DNA of 64,000 nt from NCBI GenBank assembly GCA_023213395.1, contig CM041465.1:29147741-29211740 (forward strand), in the 5' to 3' direction. The translations under genes were made by a program, and so were the position numbers. This document shows positions 20,041 through 31,901 of this stretch, piece by piece; positions within the stretch are counted from its first letter, which is position 1; each line of letters begins with the position of its first letter. The stretch is from Cycas panzhihuaensis (lineage: Eukaryota > Cycadophyta). Below the pieces are notes generated by a model. That model was given only the letters and a program-made list of their open reading frames with translations. It searched no databases and was not told the origin of the DNA.

Positions 20041-21990
20041 AGATGAGAAACAGTACTCAAATCAAAATAAAGCTTACAAGTTATGGGATCCACAAGAGGA
20101 AAAACTTGTGATTAGTTAAGATGTAATATTTGATGAATCTTTGATATATTATACTAAGAATTCATTATCTAAAGAATCCTTTTACTCCTCACTACTTCCA
20201 TTTTCTTATAGTACTTTATCAATGATAGAGGATGATGAACAAACCATTGTGATTTAAAGGGAAGAAGGATTGAATCATATAGATAATAGTTAGGAGTATT
20301 CACGTGTAGAGGCATCTTCAACATTGGGTGTTTCTATGCCATTGTTAGCTAGGAAAATGATTTAAAACTCTATTCTAACATCATAAAATCTTTCAAATGA
20401 ATGAAAAACTAGCAGTCAACATGCAGATTAGACTTTAGTAGTAGATACCATAGACTTCTTAAACCCATCTTCATTTGATGAAGCAAAATATGATCCTTGT
20501 TGGAAAGATGTAATGGAGGAAGAATTTAGTTCTCTCGTAGAAAATGGCACTTAGAAGTTAGTTTTGATGCCTCCTAAGAAAAACCTTGATGGTTGTAAAT
20601 GGGTCTATAAGACTAAATTTTTCTCTAATATAGAGGTGAATAGGTATAAGGCTAGACTTGTTGCATAAGGGTTTAAGCAAAAGGAAGGGATTGGTTATGA
20701 GGAGATATTTTCACTAGTCTCTAAGATTATAATGGTCCATTTGATCCTTTCTCTAGTAACAAACCATAGTTGGGACTTACATCAAATATATGTAAAATAA
20801 GTGTTCCTTAATAGAGAGTTAAAAGAAGAGATTTATATGGTGTAACCTCTTGGTTTCATTAAGGAAGATCAAGAGAATCTTGTGTTCTAATTGAAGGAGT
20901 CAATCTATGGCCTAAAACAAGCATACTTACTTTATATATAAAGATTAGTGCTAGATTAAAAGAAGAAGGATTTGTTGCTATATATTTAGAGTTGACTATG
21001 TGTGTTTAAAAGACTAGAACTTTGATAATAGTTATTGTGTTACACATTGATGATTTGATCATTGATGACAACTATAATAAGACTATTATGCAAGTCAAAT
21101 CTAATTTAGGAGCTACCTTCGACATGACAAACTTTGGGCCTCTACATTACTTCTTAAGCATTGAGGTAATGCATATGGAAGATAAAATTATGGTGTTATA
21201 AACCAAGTATGTAAAGAAGCTTCATGAAAAATTCAGTATGGAGGACTACAAGCCTATTTAAATACCATATGCCAAAGGTATAAATCTCTTAAAATATATA
21301 GAAAATCTTATTATAGATGGAACATTATACAAATAAATGGTAAGGAGTCTAATATATTTGACTCATACTAGGCCTGACATTATTGATTCTATCAAATTAG
21401 TCTCTTAGTATATGTAAAATCCATAGGAGCCATATTAGTTTATAATAAAGCAAATTCTGAAATATGTGAAGGGAACTCTTAATCTTAGTTTGGAATACCT
21501 TTATGATGGAGATATAAAGTTGCAAGAATACACTGATGTAGATTAGGAAGGAGATTTTGGTGATAAAAAATCCACTACTAGATATATCTTTGGTATTGAC
21601 AATGAATGTGTATTATGGAAGTCAAAGAAGCAGCAGACAATAACACCATCTTCTACAGAGGTTGAATATTAAGGATTCATTATTAGTATGAGAGAATCTA
21701 TATGGTCACAAATACTTTTGGATATCCTTAGCATATCTTATAGTACCTTAGTTATTTTTGTTGATAATTAAAGCATTATTCATCTATAATATAATATAGA
21801 GTTTCATATATGTACAAAGTATATTGAGATTTAGCACCATTATATCCATGAGCAGATCAAAGTAGGGAAGTCATAGGTCAACTTTTATCCAATTGTAAAG
21901 TAAATTATGGATGTGTTTACTAAAACACTTAATAAAGATCATTTCATAAACATTTGTGCTAAATTGGGACTTAGAGAAGTTATCCTTGAG
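20041..21990 (+). pseudogene. copia-2 integrase end, RT and RNase H
   Basis: Begins within integrase (AYKLWDPQEEKLVIS, stop, DVIFDES). RT follows: WKDVMEEEFSSLVENGT, GCKWVYKTKFFS, YKARLVA, LHQIYVK, ESIYGLKQ and the active-site segment LHIDDLIID near 21045 (usual YxDD as HIDD). RNase H: YTDVD near 21530, CVLWKSKKQQTITPSSTEVEY, then KYIEI, HHYIHEQIKVGK and DVFTKTLNKDHF up to 21940. Stops are frequent, so it is older than copia-1. Confidence 0.85.
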
Positions 21991-22360
21991 GGGGGATGCA
22001 TTAGAAAGGATAATTTTAACCTTTGACAGTGATAATTTTAGACTGCAAGTCAATCCCCATATTTATATTGAAAGGGGATATTAATGTGGTGGTTAATATT
22101 AAGCCACTTATGTTAATGTTAAATATTGTTTAGTTATTATTTAACAAAATGCTATAAGTTTATGAAGGGATACAACCTTTAATGGTTGACACCACTTGGG
22201 GGATTACAAATATCCTAAAGTCCATTATGCATTTATCTAATCTAGAATCAATGTGATCTAGTGATCTTTTATAATGGATTTTTTACCTTAAAGGGTTTTT
22301 CTACATATATCTAATATACTATGTTTCCTGTGTTCTTTATTATGCTTGTTGTGTATGATC
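21988..22360 (+). repeat. polypurine tract and 3' LTR of copia-2
   Basis: GAGGGGGGA at 21988-21996 is the polypurine tract; the LTR then starts TGCATTAG at 21997. The end is estimated near 22360 because no partner LTR is present to compare. Confidence 0.55.
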
Positions 22361-22746
22361 AAGATCATATAGCTTAGAGCATATGCATGTATGTATGTTT
22401 TTTTACACTCTCTTATAAAATTCTATCATAAAATATCAATTTTAAATTAAAATTAATTTATTAAATCTTCTTCAAATATATCAAATTATAGCTTAAAATG
22501 TTATGCTCTAAACTAAGATTCTAATGGTTTAAGTAGAATCAATTTTTGATATTTATAGTAAAAATTATGGCCTTCTTTATATGGATTAAATTTTAGGGTT
22601 TTAATAATTAAAGTAGAATATATAACTAAAGTGATAACTTTTTATCTTAATATTCAATTAAATTAAACCTAAATTTAGTAGAAATAATACTTTCATATGC
22701 ACAAATTCAAAAGAAAAAAAGGAGGTTAAGATACTTATAGCTAAAG
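22361..22746. other. AT-rich spacer, host of the L1 insertion
   Basis: No coding signal. Its right edge carries the L1 TSD. Confidence 0.5.
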
Positions 22747-22763
22747 TTATGGTCATTCGGAAT
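22747..22763. repeat. target-site duplication of L1 (left)
   Basis: TTATGGTCATTCGGAAT; matches 29418-29433 (TTATGGTCATTTGAAT) with one substitution and one missing base. Length and position fit an L1 insertion by target-primed reverse transcription. Confidence 0.85.
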
Positions 22764-23377
22764 ACACCTCCATCAACATGTTCTAAGGGAATTCTTGAAG
22801 TGATACAGAGATGGCGAGATGAGAGACGCTACTGCATTTAGGGTTTTGGAGTCAAAGCTTACTCTGGTGGTGGCGCCAGGAACCACGCAGGGCATTAGGA
22901 CGCCATGGCATCCCTCTCAGCGAAGACGTAAGGGCATCTGGATCCCACCAGATGCAGTTAGTGTAGGATGGCCCTACACTTAAGTAGGGATAGACGAACA
23001 GGGGGATGAGTGAGCAAGGCATAGAGTAGAGGGTAAGGTACAGGCCGTGACTAGCAAGGAGACTTCTCTTTTAAAGAGCCTCACAGGCTGGAGCGAGTTA
23101 GCCACCAGAGAGGAGAGTCATACACAGGCTTCACATTGGTGTGACCAACTTTATAGGATAGGCACGGTTTTACTGTAGATCCAGAAGTGAGGAAAACTGA
23201 GGAAGGTGATAAGAAGTGAGATCGAACCTCAGACATGTCGAATCTGGACTGAGGACTTGCCATTCAAACCAGTAAGAAGGGTTGTAGCTGAGTCTCTTGT
23301 GCTAAATCTAGGGATATGGTAAGGCCCAGTCAACCTTGCATGGAGTTTACATATCTATTTTTTAGTTTTTTTTAAGA
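22764..23377 (+). promoter_or_regulatory. L1 5' untranslated region
   Basis: GC-richer than its surroundings, no ORF. Plant L1 5' UTRs hold an internal pol II promoter; no core motif is identifiable here. Near 23230 there is a minus-strand GGTTCGATCTC resembling a B-box, probably chance. Confidence 0.5.
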
Positions 23378-24910
23378 ATGGATAAGGACCAACTACTCCA
23401 AAACCATAACCAAAACCCCAATCCTTTACAGGGGAGATCTTATCGTGATGTGTTGAGTCCAAATGAAGAAGAAACATATGACCTAACCCCCGTAATATAA
23501 GACAATAAAGTCAGGCTAAAAATCCCTGAGGAGCTGGTGGATAAAACTGTGAAATATTGGGAGAACTGCCTTGTTGGTAGATTCTCCAAACCCAAACTAG
23601 GGCTGGAAACCATCAGAAGTTAGGTAAGGATCAAATGGAAAACTGTAGGAAATGTGGAAGTGATTACGATGCCAAAGGGTTGTGTCTTATTCAAATTCCT
23701 CTCTTACGAGGATATGACCAACATACTCTTAAGGGCACCATGGATACTTGGTTAAAAAACCTTAACCATGAAAAATGGCATAGGGATTTTGATCCTTTAG
23801 TCCCTAAAATTAGGCAAGCGCCCATATGGATCTAATTATCGAGTCTTCCCTTACATCATTGGAACCCCGAAGTCTTTAAAAGAATCGTAAAAGCTGTGGG
23901 CCCTCTTCTTGTTGTAGACTCAACAACCAAGAATAGAAGTAGACTCATAAATGCTAGGTTTTGTGCCCTGGTTAGGATCGACAAACCCCTCTTGGATGAC
24001 CTATGGTCAGACATGGTGGATGGGTCCTAGGCATAACCATTGGTATATGAAATGGAGCACTTCAGATGCTCATCTTACAGAAATCTAGGCCACTTACCAC
24101 ATAAATGCCCTGGAGTAAAAATCCCAATGGAAGGGAAGTAAGAGATCTCCAATGAGTTGAAAACCCAAGAGGCAACAGAAACCATAGATATAAGAATGGA
24201 AGGGCAGATACATGATATCCAGAGGAATACCCTGGCCCATGAAGTTACAAAGGACTGGGCTGAGCCCTTTCCAGAACTATAAAGTACTCCTCCCTTGGAT
24301 CTCGGCTTCGATCTTAACGAGAAAGACACTCTCTTTGAGGAAGAGGAGAAGGTATCCCGAGCTTCTGAGGCCCTAGCCTACCAGGAAGGGGTCATGGGCC
24401 TTGGGGCTCTCTCTTCAGTTAGGCCTGAGTCGTCGGCCCCATATACGACTGAGTCCCAGGTGATGACTTCGTACGTGGGTGTTAAGAAGCAGGCAAAAAA
24501 GCCTCCCCTGATTGAGGAGGACTCTCTTTCAGATGCAGGGGTGCTGGCTACTCAGGAATTAGAGGCCCTAGCTTGCATAGAGAGGGTTAGTGGCTTTAAA
24601 ACTCTCTCTTCAGTTGGGCCTGGGTCATTAGCTCCACATTCAACATCATCCTTGAAGAAGGCACCGGACATGGGCATTGAGAAGCAGGTGGGCAAGCCTC
24701 CCTTAAATGAGGAGGACTCTCTTTCAGTTGCATGGGGGTAGGCTGCTTAGGAATTTGTGACCCCAGAGTGCCCAGAAAGGGTTAGAGATCTTGGGGTCTT
24801 CACTCCGGTGGGGCTAGGGTCATCAGCCCAATACGCCCTAGCACATATGACACAACCCTAGAAGAAGACAATGGATGTGGGTGCCGAGAAGTGGGTGGGC
24901 AGCCCCCCCT
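23378..24910 (+). pseudogene. L1 ORF1 (DUF4283-type RNA-binding protein)
   Basis: Starts MDKDQLLQNHNQNPNPLQGR at 23378; SYRDVLSP follows, a common start block in plant L1 ORF1. The DUF4283-like domain covers about residues 50-220 (for example FKFLSYEDMTNILLRAPWIL, then SRLINARFCALVRID). The zinc knuckle near 24060-24110 reads FRCSSYRNLGHLPHKCP, with one Cys replaced by Ser/Tyr. The C-terminus is acidic and contains a 65-residue tandem repeat (24361-24905). Six or more stops and at least one frameshift (near 23890). The protein would coat L1 RNA and deliver it to the nucleus. Confidence 0.85.
24361..24905 (+). repeat. three in-frame 195-bp tandem repeats in L1 ORF1
   Basis: The word GAATT in the same context recurs at 24556 and 24751, and GAGGCCCTAGC at 24367 and 24562: period exactly 195 bases (65 codons). 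Shared protein words per unit are E-x-LA, LSSVGPGS(S/L)AP, K-K-x-(P/T)-D/V-G-(I/V)-(E/K)KQ and PPL-EEDSLS. Unit 3 has stops and is cut short at about 24905. Unit identity looks about 65-75 % at the DNA level. Confidence 0.85.
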
Positions 24911-25072
24911 AAAACTTATTAGAGAAAGAGAGGCGACTGCCCAGGTGGATCAAGGCAGCCAGAAAACTCTAAATGATGCCTTTCCTGAAGGGCCTAATCT
25001 CATATCCAGAACAGAAGGAAGAGAACCCTTGAAAGGGGAAACTGGAGAAGTCTAGAAGCAAAGAAGAAAGAG

Positions 25073-25745
25073 ATGAAAATAATATCATGGAATGTTAGGG
25101 GACTGAACGCCCCCTCGAAATAAAGAATTGTTAGGGATATGAGGGTTAGGCACCTCCCAGATTTAATGTTTTTATAGGAAACAAAGTTAAGTAAGGAGAA
25201 TAGCCTAAGGATCATAAATAAAATATGGAGGAAAGCGGAGGGCATAGATGTAGGCTATACTCAAGGAGATGGGGGTCTAATGGTGCTATGGGACTCGAAT
25301 GTTTGGGCTGGAGAAATCCATTTGGTGGAGGATTCCTTTGTCTCTTTGTGGCTTACCCACAGAAGCAACAATCTCAGGTGGCTAGTCACCAATGTATATG
25401 CCCCAAACCTTCAAGAACCCAGGAAGAGATTATGGGACATGATATTAGAAGTCCACAGGGACTGTGAAGCCCCTTAGTTGTTGGCAGGAGATTTCAATAC
25501 AGCATTGTGCTCAAGTGATAAAAAAGCGGGTACAGATAGATGGCCCAGTAGCATGAATGAGTTTAGAGGCTTCCTATAATAAGGGGGTCTGGAGGACTTG
25601 GAACTAAGGGGGGCTTCATATACCTGGTCCAATAAGCATATTGGGGAACGTCTAATCCAAATCAGACTAGACAGGGTATTAGTCAATTATGACTGGCTGA
25701 GAAGTTTTTTAAGGATTTTTCCTTGGAGGCTTTGCCGAGATTAAA
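25073..25745 (+). pseudogene. L1 ORF2 endonuclease domain
   Basis: ORF2 starts MKIISWNVRGLNAPSK at 25073, the canonical opening of plant L1 ORF2 (apurinic-type endonuclease, Asn in SWNVRG). Next come VTNVYAPN near 25390, LLAGDFNTAL near 25480 (catalytic Asp/Asn) and the C-terminal RLDRVLVNYDW near 25665. Stops at 25121, 25174, 25475 and 25578. The enzyme would nick target DNA to prime reverse transcription. Confidence 0.92.
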
Positions 25746-27640
25746 CTCTAATTGCTCTCCACTTCTATTCTAATTTTTAGACTTAGAAAAATTTAATGGG
25801 TCTCCCTTCCTGTTTGAAATGATGTGGCTTAGACACCTTGACCTCTGCAACAAGATTGAGGAATGGTGGGGTGTTCATATTCAAGGCCATGCTATGTATG
25901 GATTTTCAAAGAAATTAGATTAGGTAAAAAGGCAAATAAAAGTATAGAACAAGGAAGTTTTTCAAAACATACATATACTCAAGGTTAAAACCATCTCAGA
26001 TATACAAGAGATTGGGGATAGGATACAGTGAGAGGGCATATCCATAGCTCTCGACAAGACCGAGAAGGAGTTGGTCGAGAGTTTGGAGGAGATCCTCATC
26101 AGAGAGGAAATACACTGAAGGCAAAAATCTAGGGCATTATGGTTGGCCAAAGGAGACAGAAACACCAGATTCTTCCACATGACCACTACAAAGCATAGAG
26201 ATAGCAACAGAATAACTAGCCTCCAAAGAGAAGATGGCCTAACAGTAAACACCACGGAAGATATGAAGGAATTGGCTAGAGATTACTTTATGGATTTATT
26301 TACAAAGATGTAGGATGGTGATAAGGACAGAAGAAAGGACTTTTTAAAAAACATACCCAAATTGGTGAATGATTCTCAAAATGCAAGGCTGACAACCCCT
26401 TTTTCATAGGAGGAGGTTAGAAAGGCTCTCTTTGATATGAAAAGAGACAAAGCTCCAGGCCCCGATGGTTTTCCTCCAGGGTTCTTCCAAGAGTTTTGGG
26501 ATATCATAAAGAGTGACCTCATGGAGGCTCTGCAAGAATTTTATGCAAATCATAAGATTCTTCAGGAATGGCAGGCAACATTCCTTGTTCTCATCCCAAA
26601 AAATGAAAGGGCAAAGAAAATGGAGGAGTACTAACTCATTAGTCTATGCAATGTCAAATATAAGATCTTAACCAAGGTTCTGGCCAATAGACTAAAGAAG
26701 CTCATGCCAAATATTATCTCTTGGAACTAGGATGGTTTCCTCTAGGGCAGACATATCTATGACGGCTTCTATTCAATAATCCATTTGGTCAAGGAAAGGA
26801 GGGAGCCTGCGATGCTCATCAAGATTGATCTCACAAAGGAGTTCGACAGGGTCTCTTGGGATTGCCTTTTAGAATGCCTAGAGGCGTTTAGCTTTGGGGA
26901 ATTATGGCAGGCTTGGATCAAGCTCTGCATAGGTAGCCTGCAATACTCAATTATTATCAATAGATCCTCTTCTAGGTTTTTTCCAAATTTCAGGGGGTTG
27001 AGACAAGGTGACTCCTCTCCCCCTTTCTCTACATAACTATGGCTAAAATGTTAGCCAGAACTATGGAGGCTGCCAGAAGACAAGGGATTATTAAAGGTTT
27101 AAAACTGACATCAGGGGTGGACAATGTCATTCACCACTAATTTGTCGATGATAATATCTTCTTAGGGAAGGCAACCATTAAAGAAGTATGTAAATTTAAG
27201 GAGATCTTAGGACATTTTGAGAGGGCTATGAACCAGAAGATTAGCTTGAATAAAAGTAACGTCTTCTTTATAAACACCCCAGGAGGTAGCCAGGGTAGGA
27301 TAAGCAGGATTTTAGAGATGGGCATTAAGAAGCTCCCCATAACTTATCTTGGTTTGCCCCTCTACAACGCAAAAATGCCTAAGGATATGTGGAATCCCCT
27401 TATTAACAGGATGCAAAGGAAGTTGGCAGCTTGGAAAGGCACTCTTCTAAGTCTAGCAGGAAAGCTACAGTTAGTGGCCTTTATGCTCCAGAGTATTCCA
27501 GTATACTGGATATCTATCTTCAGATTACCATCTAGAATCTCGGCTATTTTAGAAACCATCCAGAAGAGATTCCTATGGTCTGGGATAGAGGACAAAGATA
27601 GGATATGCCTGGTGAGCTAGAATAATGTCTGTTCTCTAAA
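25746..27640 (+). pseudogene. L1 ORF2 linker and reverse transcriptase
   Basis: A Lys/Glu-rich linker (25800-26400) includes SRALWLAKGDRNTRFFHMTT. RT: KRDKAPGPDGFPPGFFQEFW at 26438, LVLIPKNERAKKMEEY, (stop) LISLCNVKYKILTKVLANRL, INRSSSRFFPNFRGLRQGD near 26960-27010, then the active site as FVDDNIFLGKA near 27138 (usual FADD), and the thumb region KLPITYLGLPLYNAKMPKDM. Stops are scattered; a frameshift lies near 27035. Confidence 0.92.
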
Positions 27641-28510
27641 ATGGGCTGGTGGTCTCAATTTGAGAAGGGTCCTAACTTTTAATGTTGCTCTTGGGGCCAA
27701 ACTGGATTGGCATCTTGTTAAAGGGGGAGAGAGACTGTGGGAGAAGATTCTCACATGGAAATATCTTCAAGGTGGTTCTCTTACCGAAATCCTTCCTCCT
27801 CTGGTCGGTTCAACCATATGGAGAAACATCCTTAAAGCATGGAATGCTATTAGAGAGGGGCTAAAATGGAGATTGGGTGATGTAAACACCATTAAGTTCT
27901 AAGAGGATGCGTGGTGATGTGACAAGGCCTTAAAACTATTCCCAGACCTTGTCCCCATCCAGGATCCCTGTGTGAGGATATATGGCTCCCTAATGAAGGA
28001 GTATTGGATGGGGACAGGAAGAGATAGAAGCTGGATAAATTTTGAGGAATTCTAGGAGGATCATCTTTTCTAAGATGGCCTCTCCAAAATCAAAAGGATT
28101 CTGGATAAAAGTTATATCCCTAGGTCACCCTCCTTGGATACTATGGTGTGGCCCTTAAGCCCATCTGGGGAGTATGCTACTAAACAAGGCTACTATTTCT
28201 TATGCCTAGCAAGAGGAGATCAGAAGAATAAATTACTTGAAGGCATATGGAAGCTCTCACTTATCCCTAAGATTCCAATTTTTTGGTAGATCTATTTAAG
28301 GAATAAAATCTTTACTGTGGATAACCTCAAAAAGAACGGCTTCCATATGACTAATAGATGTATTCTGTGCTGCAAAGAGGAAGAGTCCTTAGACCATATT
28401 TTACTTAGATGCCCATATTCAAGAGAGGTATGGAGGTTACTATTGGATAAACTAGAGGTATGTTGGACCTTCTCTGAAAAGGTAGTTGACCAATGGTTTG
28501 CTTAGCAAAG
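27641..28510 (+). pseudogene. L1 ORF2 C-terminal region with zf-RVT zinc finger
   Basis: LKWAGGLNLRRVLTFNVAL leads into a Trp-rich block, then the zf-RVT motif at 28340-28430: RCILCCKEEESLDHILLRCP, keeping the CxxC...HxxxxC ligands. This domain is found between RT and RNase H in plant L1s and binds nucleic acid. Confidence 0.88.
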
Positions 28511-28779
28511 TCCGTTCAGAAGCAAAGTATTATGCAACATCTAGAAGAGTGCATTTCCGATATTATCGTGGAATATATGGAAGGAGAGAAATCGAAGAAT
28601 CTTCCAGGGGAGACAGATGGACCAGTTTGCTATCTTCATTAAAATCTCCATTGACATGAGGGAAAATATTAGAAGCATTAAGGAGAAACACACCATCCTG
28701 ACAAAAAATAGGATCCTTTTAAAGTGGGATATAGAGCCTGTATATGAGGCCGCCAAGGTAAGACTTCATCGTTGGTCGC

Positions 28780-29251
28780 CTCCTTAGGAATCTTGGGTGA
28801 AAATTAATTTTGATGGTGCATCAAAGGGGAACCTAGGTGAGGCTGGAAGAGGGGGTATATGTAGAGACAATCTTGGTAACCCTATATGGGCCTTCACGGA
28901 CTATTATGATCACTAAATGAACCACTTTGCGGAAATGAAAGCCATGATTAAAGCCATTGACTTAGCCCTAGTTGAGGTTCTAGGTTCTTGGTAATTGAGG
29001 GAGACTCAAAGATGGTTATCAATTCGCTAAAAGGCACAGCCCTTCCAGATTGGAGATTCCAAACCATGATCAATGACATGAAGGAGAGTATTAAGGGGCT
29101 AGAAGAAGTCCAGATAAAGCATACATTAAGAGAGGGAAACAAAGCCGCCAACTTTTTAGCAAATTGGGGGGTTAGGCAAAAGGAAGACACCATTTGGAGG
29201 TTTGATTTTCCTCAGGATCTCATGGTTCTGGTTGATAAGGATAGGGTCTAA
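28780..29251 (+). pseudogene. L1 ORF2 RNase H domain
   Basis: INFDGASKGNLGEAGRGG (first Asp), AEMKAMIKAIDLAL (Glu), VIEGDSKMVINSLKGTALP (second Asp) and EGNKAANFLAN near 29135, where the last catalytic Asp of the usual G-N-x-x-A-D is Asn. One frameshift near 28990. Acquired by plant L1s, it removes RNA from the RNA:DNA hybrid. ORF2 ends at 29251. Confidence 0.9.
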
Positions 29252-29417
29252 GATAGCTAGCCATGGGGGTTGTCTTGGCAAAATTGCTTCATTTCCTAGA
29301 CCATGGGGATGTCACGGTCATCTATGATTAGAAAGCTCAAAGATTATTGATGTACTAGGTTGTGGGACCCTGGTTCAAACCCACTTATAATTCATTTTTA
29401 CCTTATCAGAAAAAAAA
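29252..29417 (+). other. L1 3' UTR and A-rich tail
   Basis: About 160 bases ending in seven A residues at 29411-29417. Contains GGTTCAAACCC (near 29372), a perfect pol III B-box-like word in a tRNA T-arm setting, 35-40 bases before the tail. Confidence 0.7.
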
Positions 29418-29433
29418 TTATGGTCATTTGAAT
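29418..29433. repeat. target-site duplication of L1 (right)
   Basis: TTATGGTCATTTGAAT, see 22747-22763. Confidence 0.85.
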
Positions 29434-30497
29434 TTATGATAGCAAGTTTTAAGCCCTAGGCAGTGACAGATAATAAGTTGAAATTGAATTCCCTATAACT
29501 TTCATAATTTTATCTCCAAAACTATAGTATAAACACTTGAAATTTATAGAATGGGCCTATTCATCTTAAATCTATTATTATTTTTACCAAATCCATCTTT
29601 TTATACTCTTAAAATTTTAGATCTTTGACCAATTATAATGGACCAAAACCTAAAATAATTAAAAAGTTAAAATAGGAAAGTCAATTTTCTAGGCATTGAA
29701 GTGCCAAAAACTTCATATATTAATCCATTATAACACATATAAATAATCATACATAATAAGGCAGGGTTCCCTTTATTTATAAGTATCAAAATGATACTCC
29801 TTTAAAAACTAACTTCATAATAATATTAAAAATATTAACTTCTACTTCATAATAACAACAACAACAACAACAACAATAATAATAATATATTGACTTTTAC
29901 TTAATAATTTTGGGATCATTACAAACTACAAGATAAACTTACACACTCTATAAAACATGTCTCAAACTATCAAAAGCATAAACCTATATGCACTTACATC
30001 AAAAACTAAAAATAGTATATGAAATCAACTACAAACGATCAAAACCTACAATCAAAAAGTTTATAAAATCTACTAAATCCATTAATCTATATCAAATGCA
30101 AAAATCTATCAGTAAAATGCATGTATTAATAAGTAAAGCTAAAAGGAAACATAAACAAAGCATTAGTAATATTGGTAAATAAAGTTGATCTAATTTTCAT
30201 AAATTTTAAATGATAAATAAGTTTTAATCATTAGAAATTAGTGAAAAATATATCAAAGCATACAAATATACCTCCCATGTAATTTGCTTTCTAAAACCCA
30301 TGCTATTAAGTTTTAAATCCACCCCATGAATGCTTAATATGGAGAGGAGGAAATGAGTAATAGGAAAACATAAAAAATAATGAAAATTGATGGTTGAAAA
30401 TCAATAAAAGTGTAAACTAACATAGTGGGGAATAAAATGTTATAAACTAATAATTATTAATGCTTAAATAGATATAAAACCAATGGTAAGGGATTCC
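29434..30497. other. AT-rich spacer with AAC microsatellite
   Basis: No gene seen. A short (AAC)n/(AAT)n microsatellite occupies about 29853-29886. Confidence 0.6.
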
Positions 30498-30801
30498 TAT
30501 AAGAATAATGCATATATTAGGGCTCATATCTACCTTGTGTTGATTACCCACATTAGGATGATAATCTAGATTGGTAGAGATATCTTAGTCATACTATGTT
30601 AGATCTTGGCAGTAGCATATCTAACATTTGTTAATGCCTATTGGTGGAAGACTTTAAAGGGTGTGTCATATCCCCCTCAATCCCACTTATTTATTCATGG
30701 AGTTTAAAGACCCTAGTATTCATCAACACCACCACTCTCATAAAATTGATAGTTTCCTTCTTATAGTATCATTCTATTCTTTGTATTCCTTAATTCCATT
30801 A
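30498..30801 (+). repeat. 5' LTR of copia-A
   Basis: 304 bp; counterpart of 54124-54424 (shared words CACTTATTTATTCATGG and CATCAACACCACCACTCTCA). The terminal CA has become TA. Confidence 0.9.
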
Positions 30802-30803
30802 TT

Positions 30804-30816
30804 TGGTATCAGAGCC
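30804..30816 (+). promoter_or_regulatory. iMet primer-binding site of copia-A
   Basis: TGGTATCAGAGCC two bases after the 5' LTR. Confidence 0.95.
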
Positions 30817-31901
30817 ATCTTCCTTATTTGTAGAAGTTATCATTTAGAGCCAAGTTGGATAAGTTATCGAGGAAAATTAATCAAATTTGTGAAGGAGTTT
30901 GTAAAGAATTTGTCATACATATTATCGATATATTTGTCACATCATTCAAACTTTCACTCATTCTCATAAGTTTACCTTAAATTTGGCAATCTTTTACTCA
31001 TTATTTACAGGTTGTGTCTACTCAGTTTTCCCTTAGATCCATCTTGGATGAATTTATTAGTTGCTCTTGCACAATTTACCTATAGATCTATTGAGCTTTA
31101 GTCAAGTCTCTTACTTAGTCTTTGCATTTATATAATAACATTTATAGGTATACATTAAATCCATTATGATTATATCATGTCTGTGGAGCAATCCTTCATT
31201 TGAACACTCATAAAGATATTTATTTATATAGTCCATATCTATGTTTATATTTGTGTCCACTTCCATATAGTTGGTTCATTACCTATTCATTGATCTTCTT
31301 ATACACTCTGCCAAATGGGCATACATTGGTAGAATGTTAGTAAAGGTCATGGAGTCTGGTTTGATTCTCTCCCACTACATTTCATAATACAGTGTCAAGG
31401 CCTCATCATTACATTTATACTTGGCATACACTGCAATCATTGTATTCCATAAGACCACATTTTCATTGAGGTATTTCATCTAATAATTGGTAAGTATCTA
31501 ATAGGCTCATGCACTTATCGATTCCTAAGATGGAAAATATGGAGTACATCTTTTGATCTACTATCATTATAGAGCATTCTCACATAGACAATAACTACAT
31601 AGTCATTGAAGTACCTTTGCATTCTCTCAACCTCCCTCACATTAGTCTTGCATGTCATTAGATATAATTCCTTCTCTTTGAAGTCTTATAAATTATTTAC
31701 CAAGCTGAACTTTATATTTCTTATGCCCTTGGTCAATATTGTGTGTTCCATATTAATATTTGTATAACAACATTTGCACAGCTTTAGATTTTTCCCTTTA
31801 TATCTTTACTAGCATTCGTAAGCTATCAACCATTAAAATATTTATAAAATATTATAAAAAATATATATTTACGCCTTTGTATTTTGCATTGCCTAAATAT
31901 A
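30817..31901 (+). other. copia-A untranslated leader, first part
   Basis: AT-rich, no ORF. Continues at 48625 on the far side of gypsy-2, giving a leader of about 2.4 kb before gag at 49976. Ends with ATATA, the gypsy-2 TSD (31897-31901). Confidence 0.7.

Larger units (their letters stand above)
20041..22360 (+). mobile_element. 5'-truncated Ty1/copia element (copia-2)
   Basis: Plus-strand 3' half of a copia: integrase end, RT, RNase H, polypurine tract and a 3' LTR. Gag, protease, most of integrase and the 5' LTR are missing; the break is next to the gypsy-1 LTR. Since no 5' part is seen on the far side of gypsy-1, this is a truncation and not simple nesting. Confidence 0.8.
22764..29417 (+). 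mobile_element. full-length plant L1-type LINE
   Basis: About 6.65 kb between a 16-17 bp TSD. Order: 5' UTR (22764-23377), ORF1 (gag-like, DUF4283-type with zinc knuckle and a C-terminal tandem repeat), ORF2 (endonuclease, RT, zf-RVT zinc finger, RNase H), short 3' UTR, and a short A-rich tail. An RNase H domain at the ORF2 end is typical of several plant L1 lineages. Both ORFs contain stops, so the copy is dead, but full length, unlike most 5'-truncated LINEs. Confidence 0.95.

Noticed and set aside
20041-22360. Gypsy-1 nested inside copia-2
   Set aside because: The 5' part of copia-2 is not present on the far side of gypsy-1 and no TSD is seen; truncation is the better reading.
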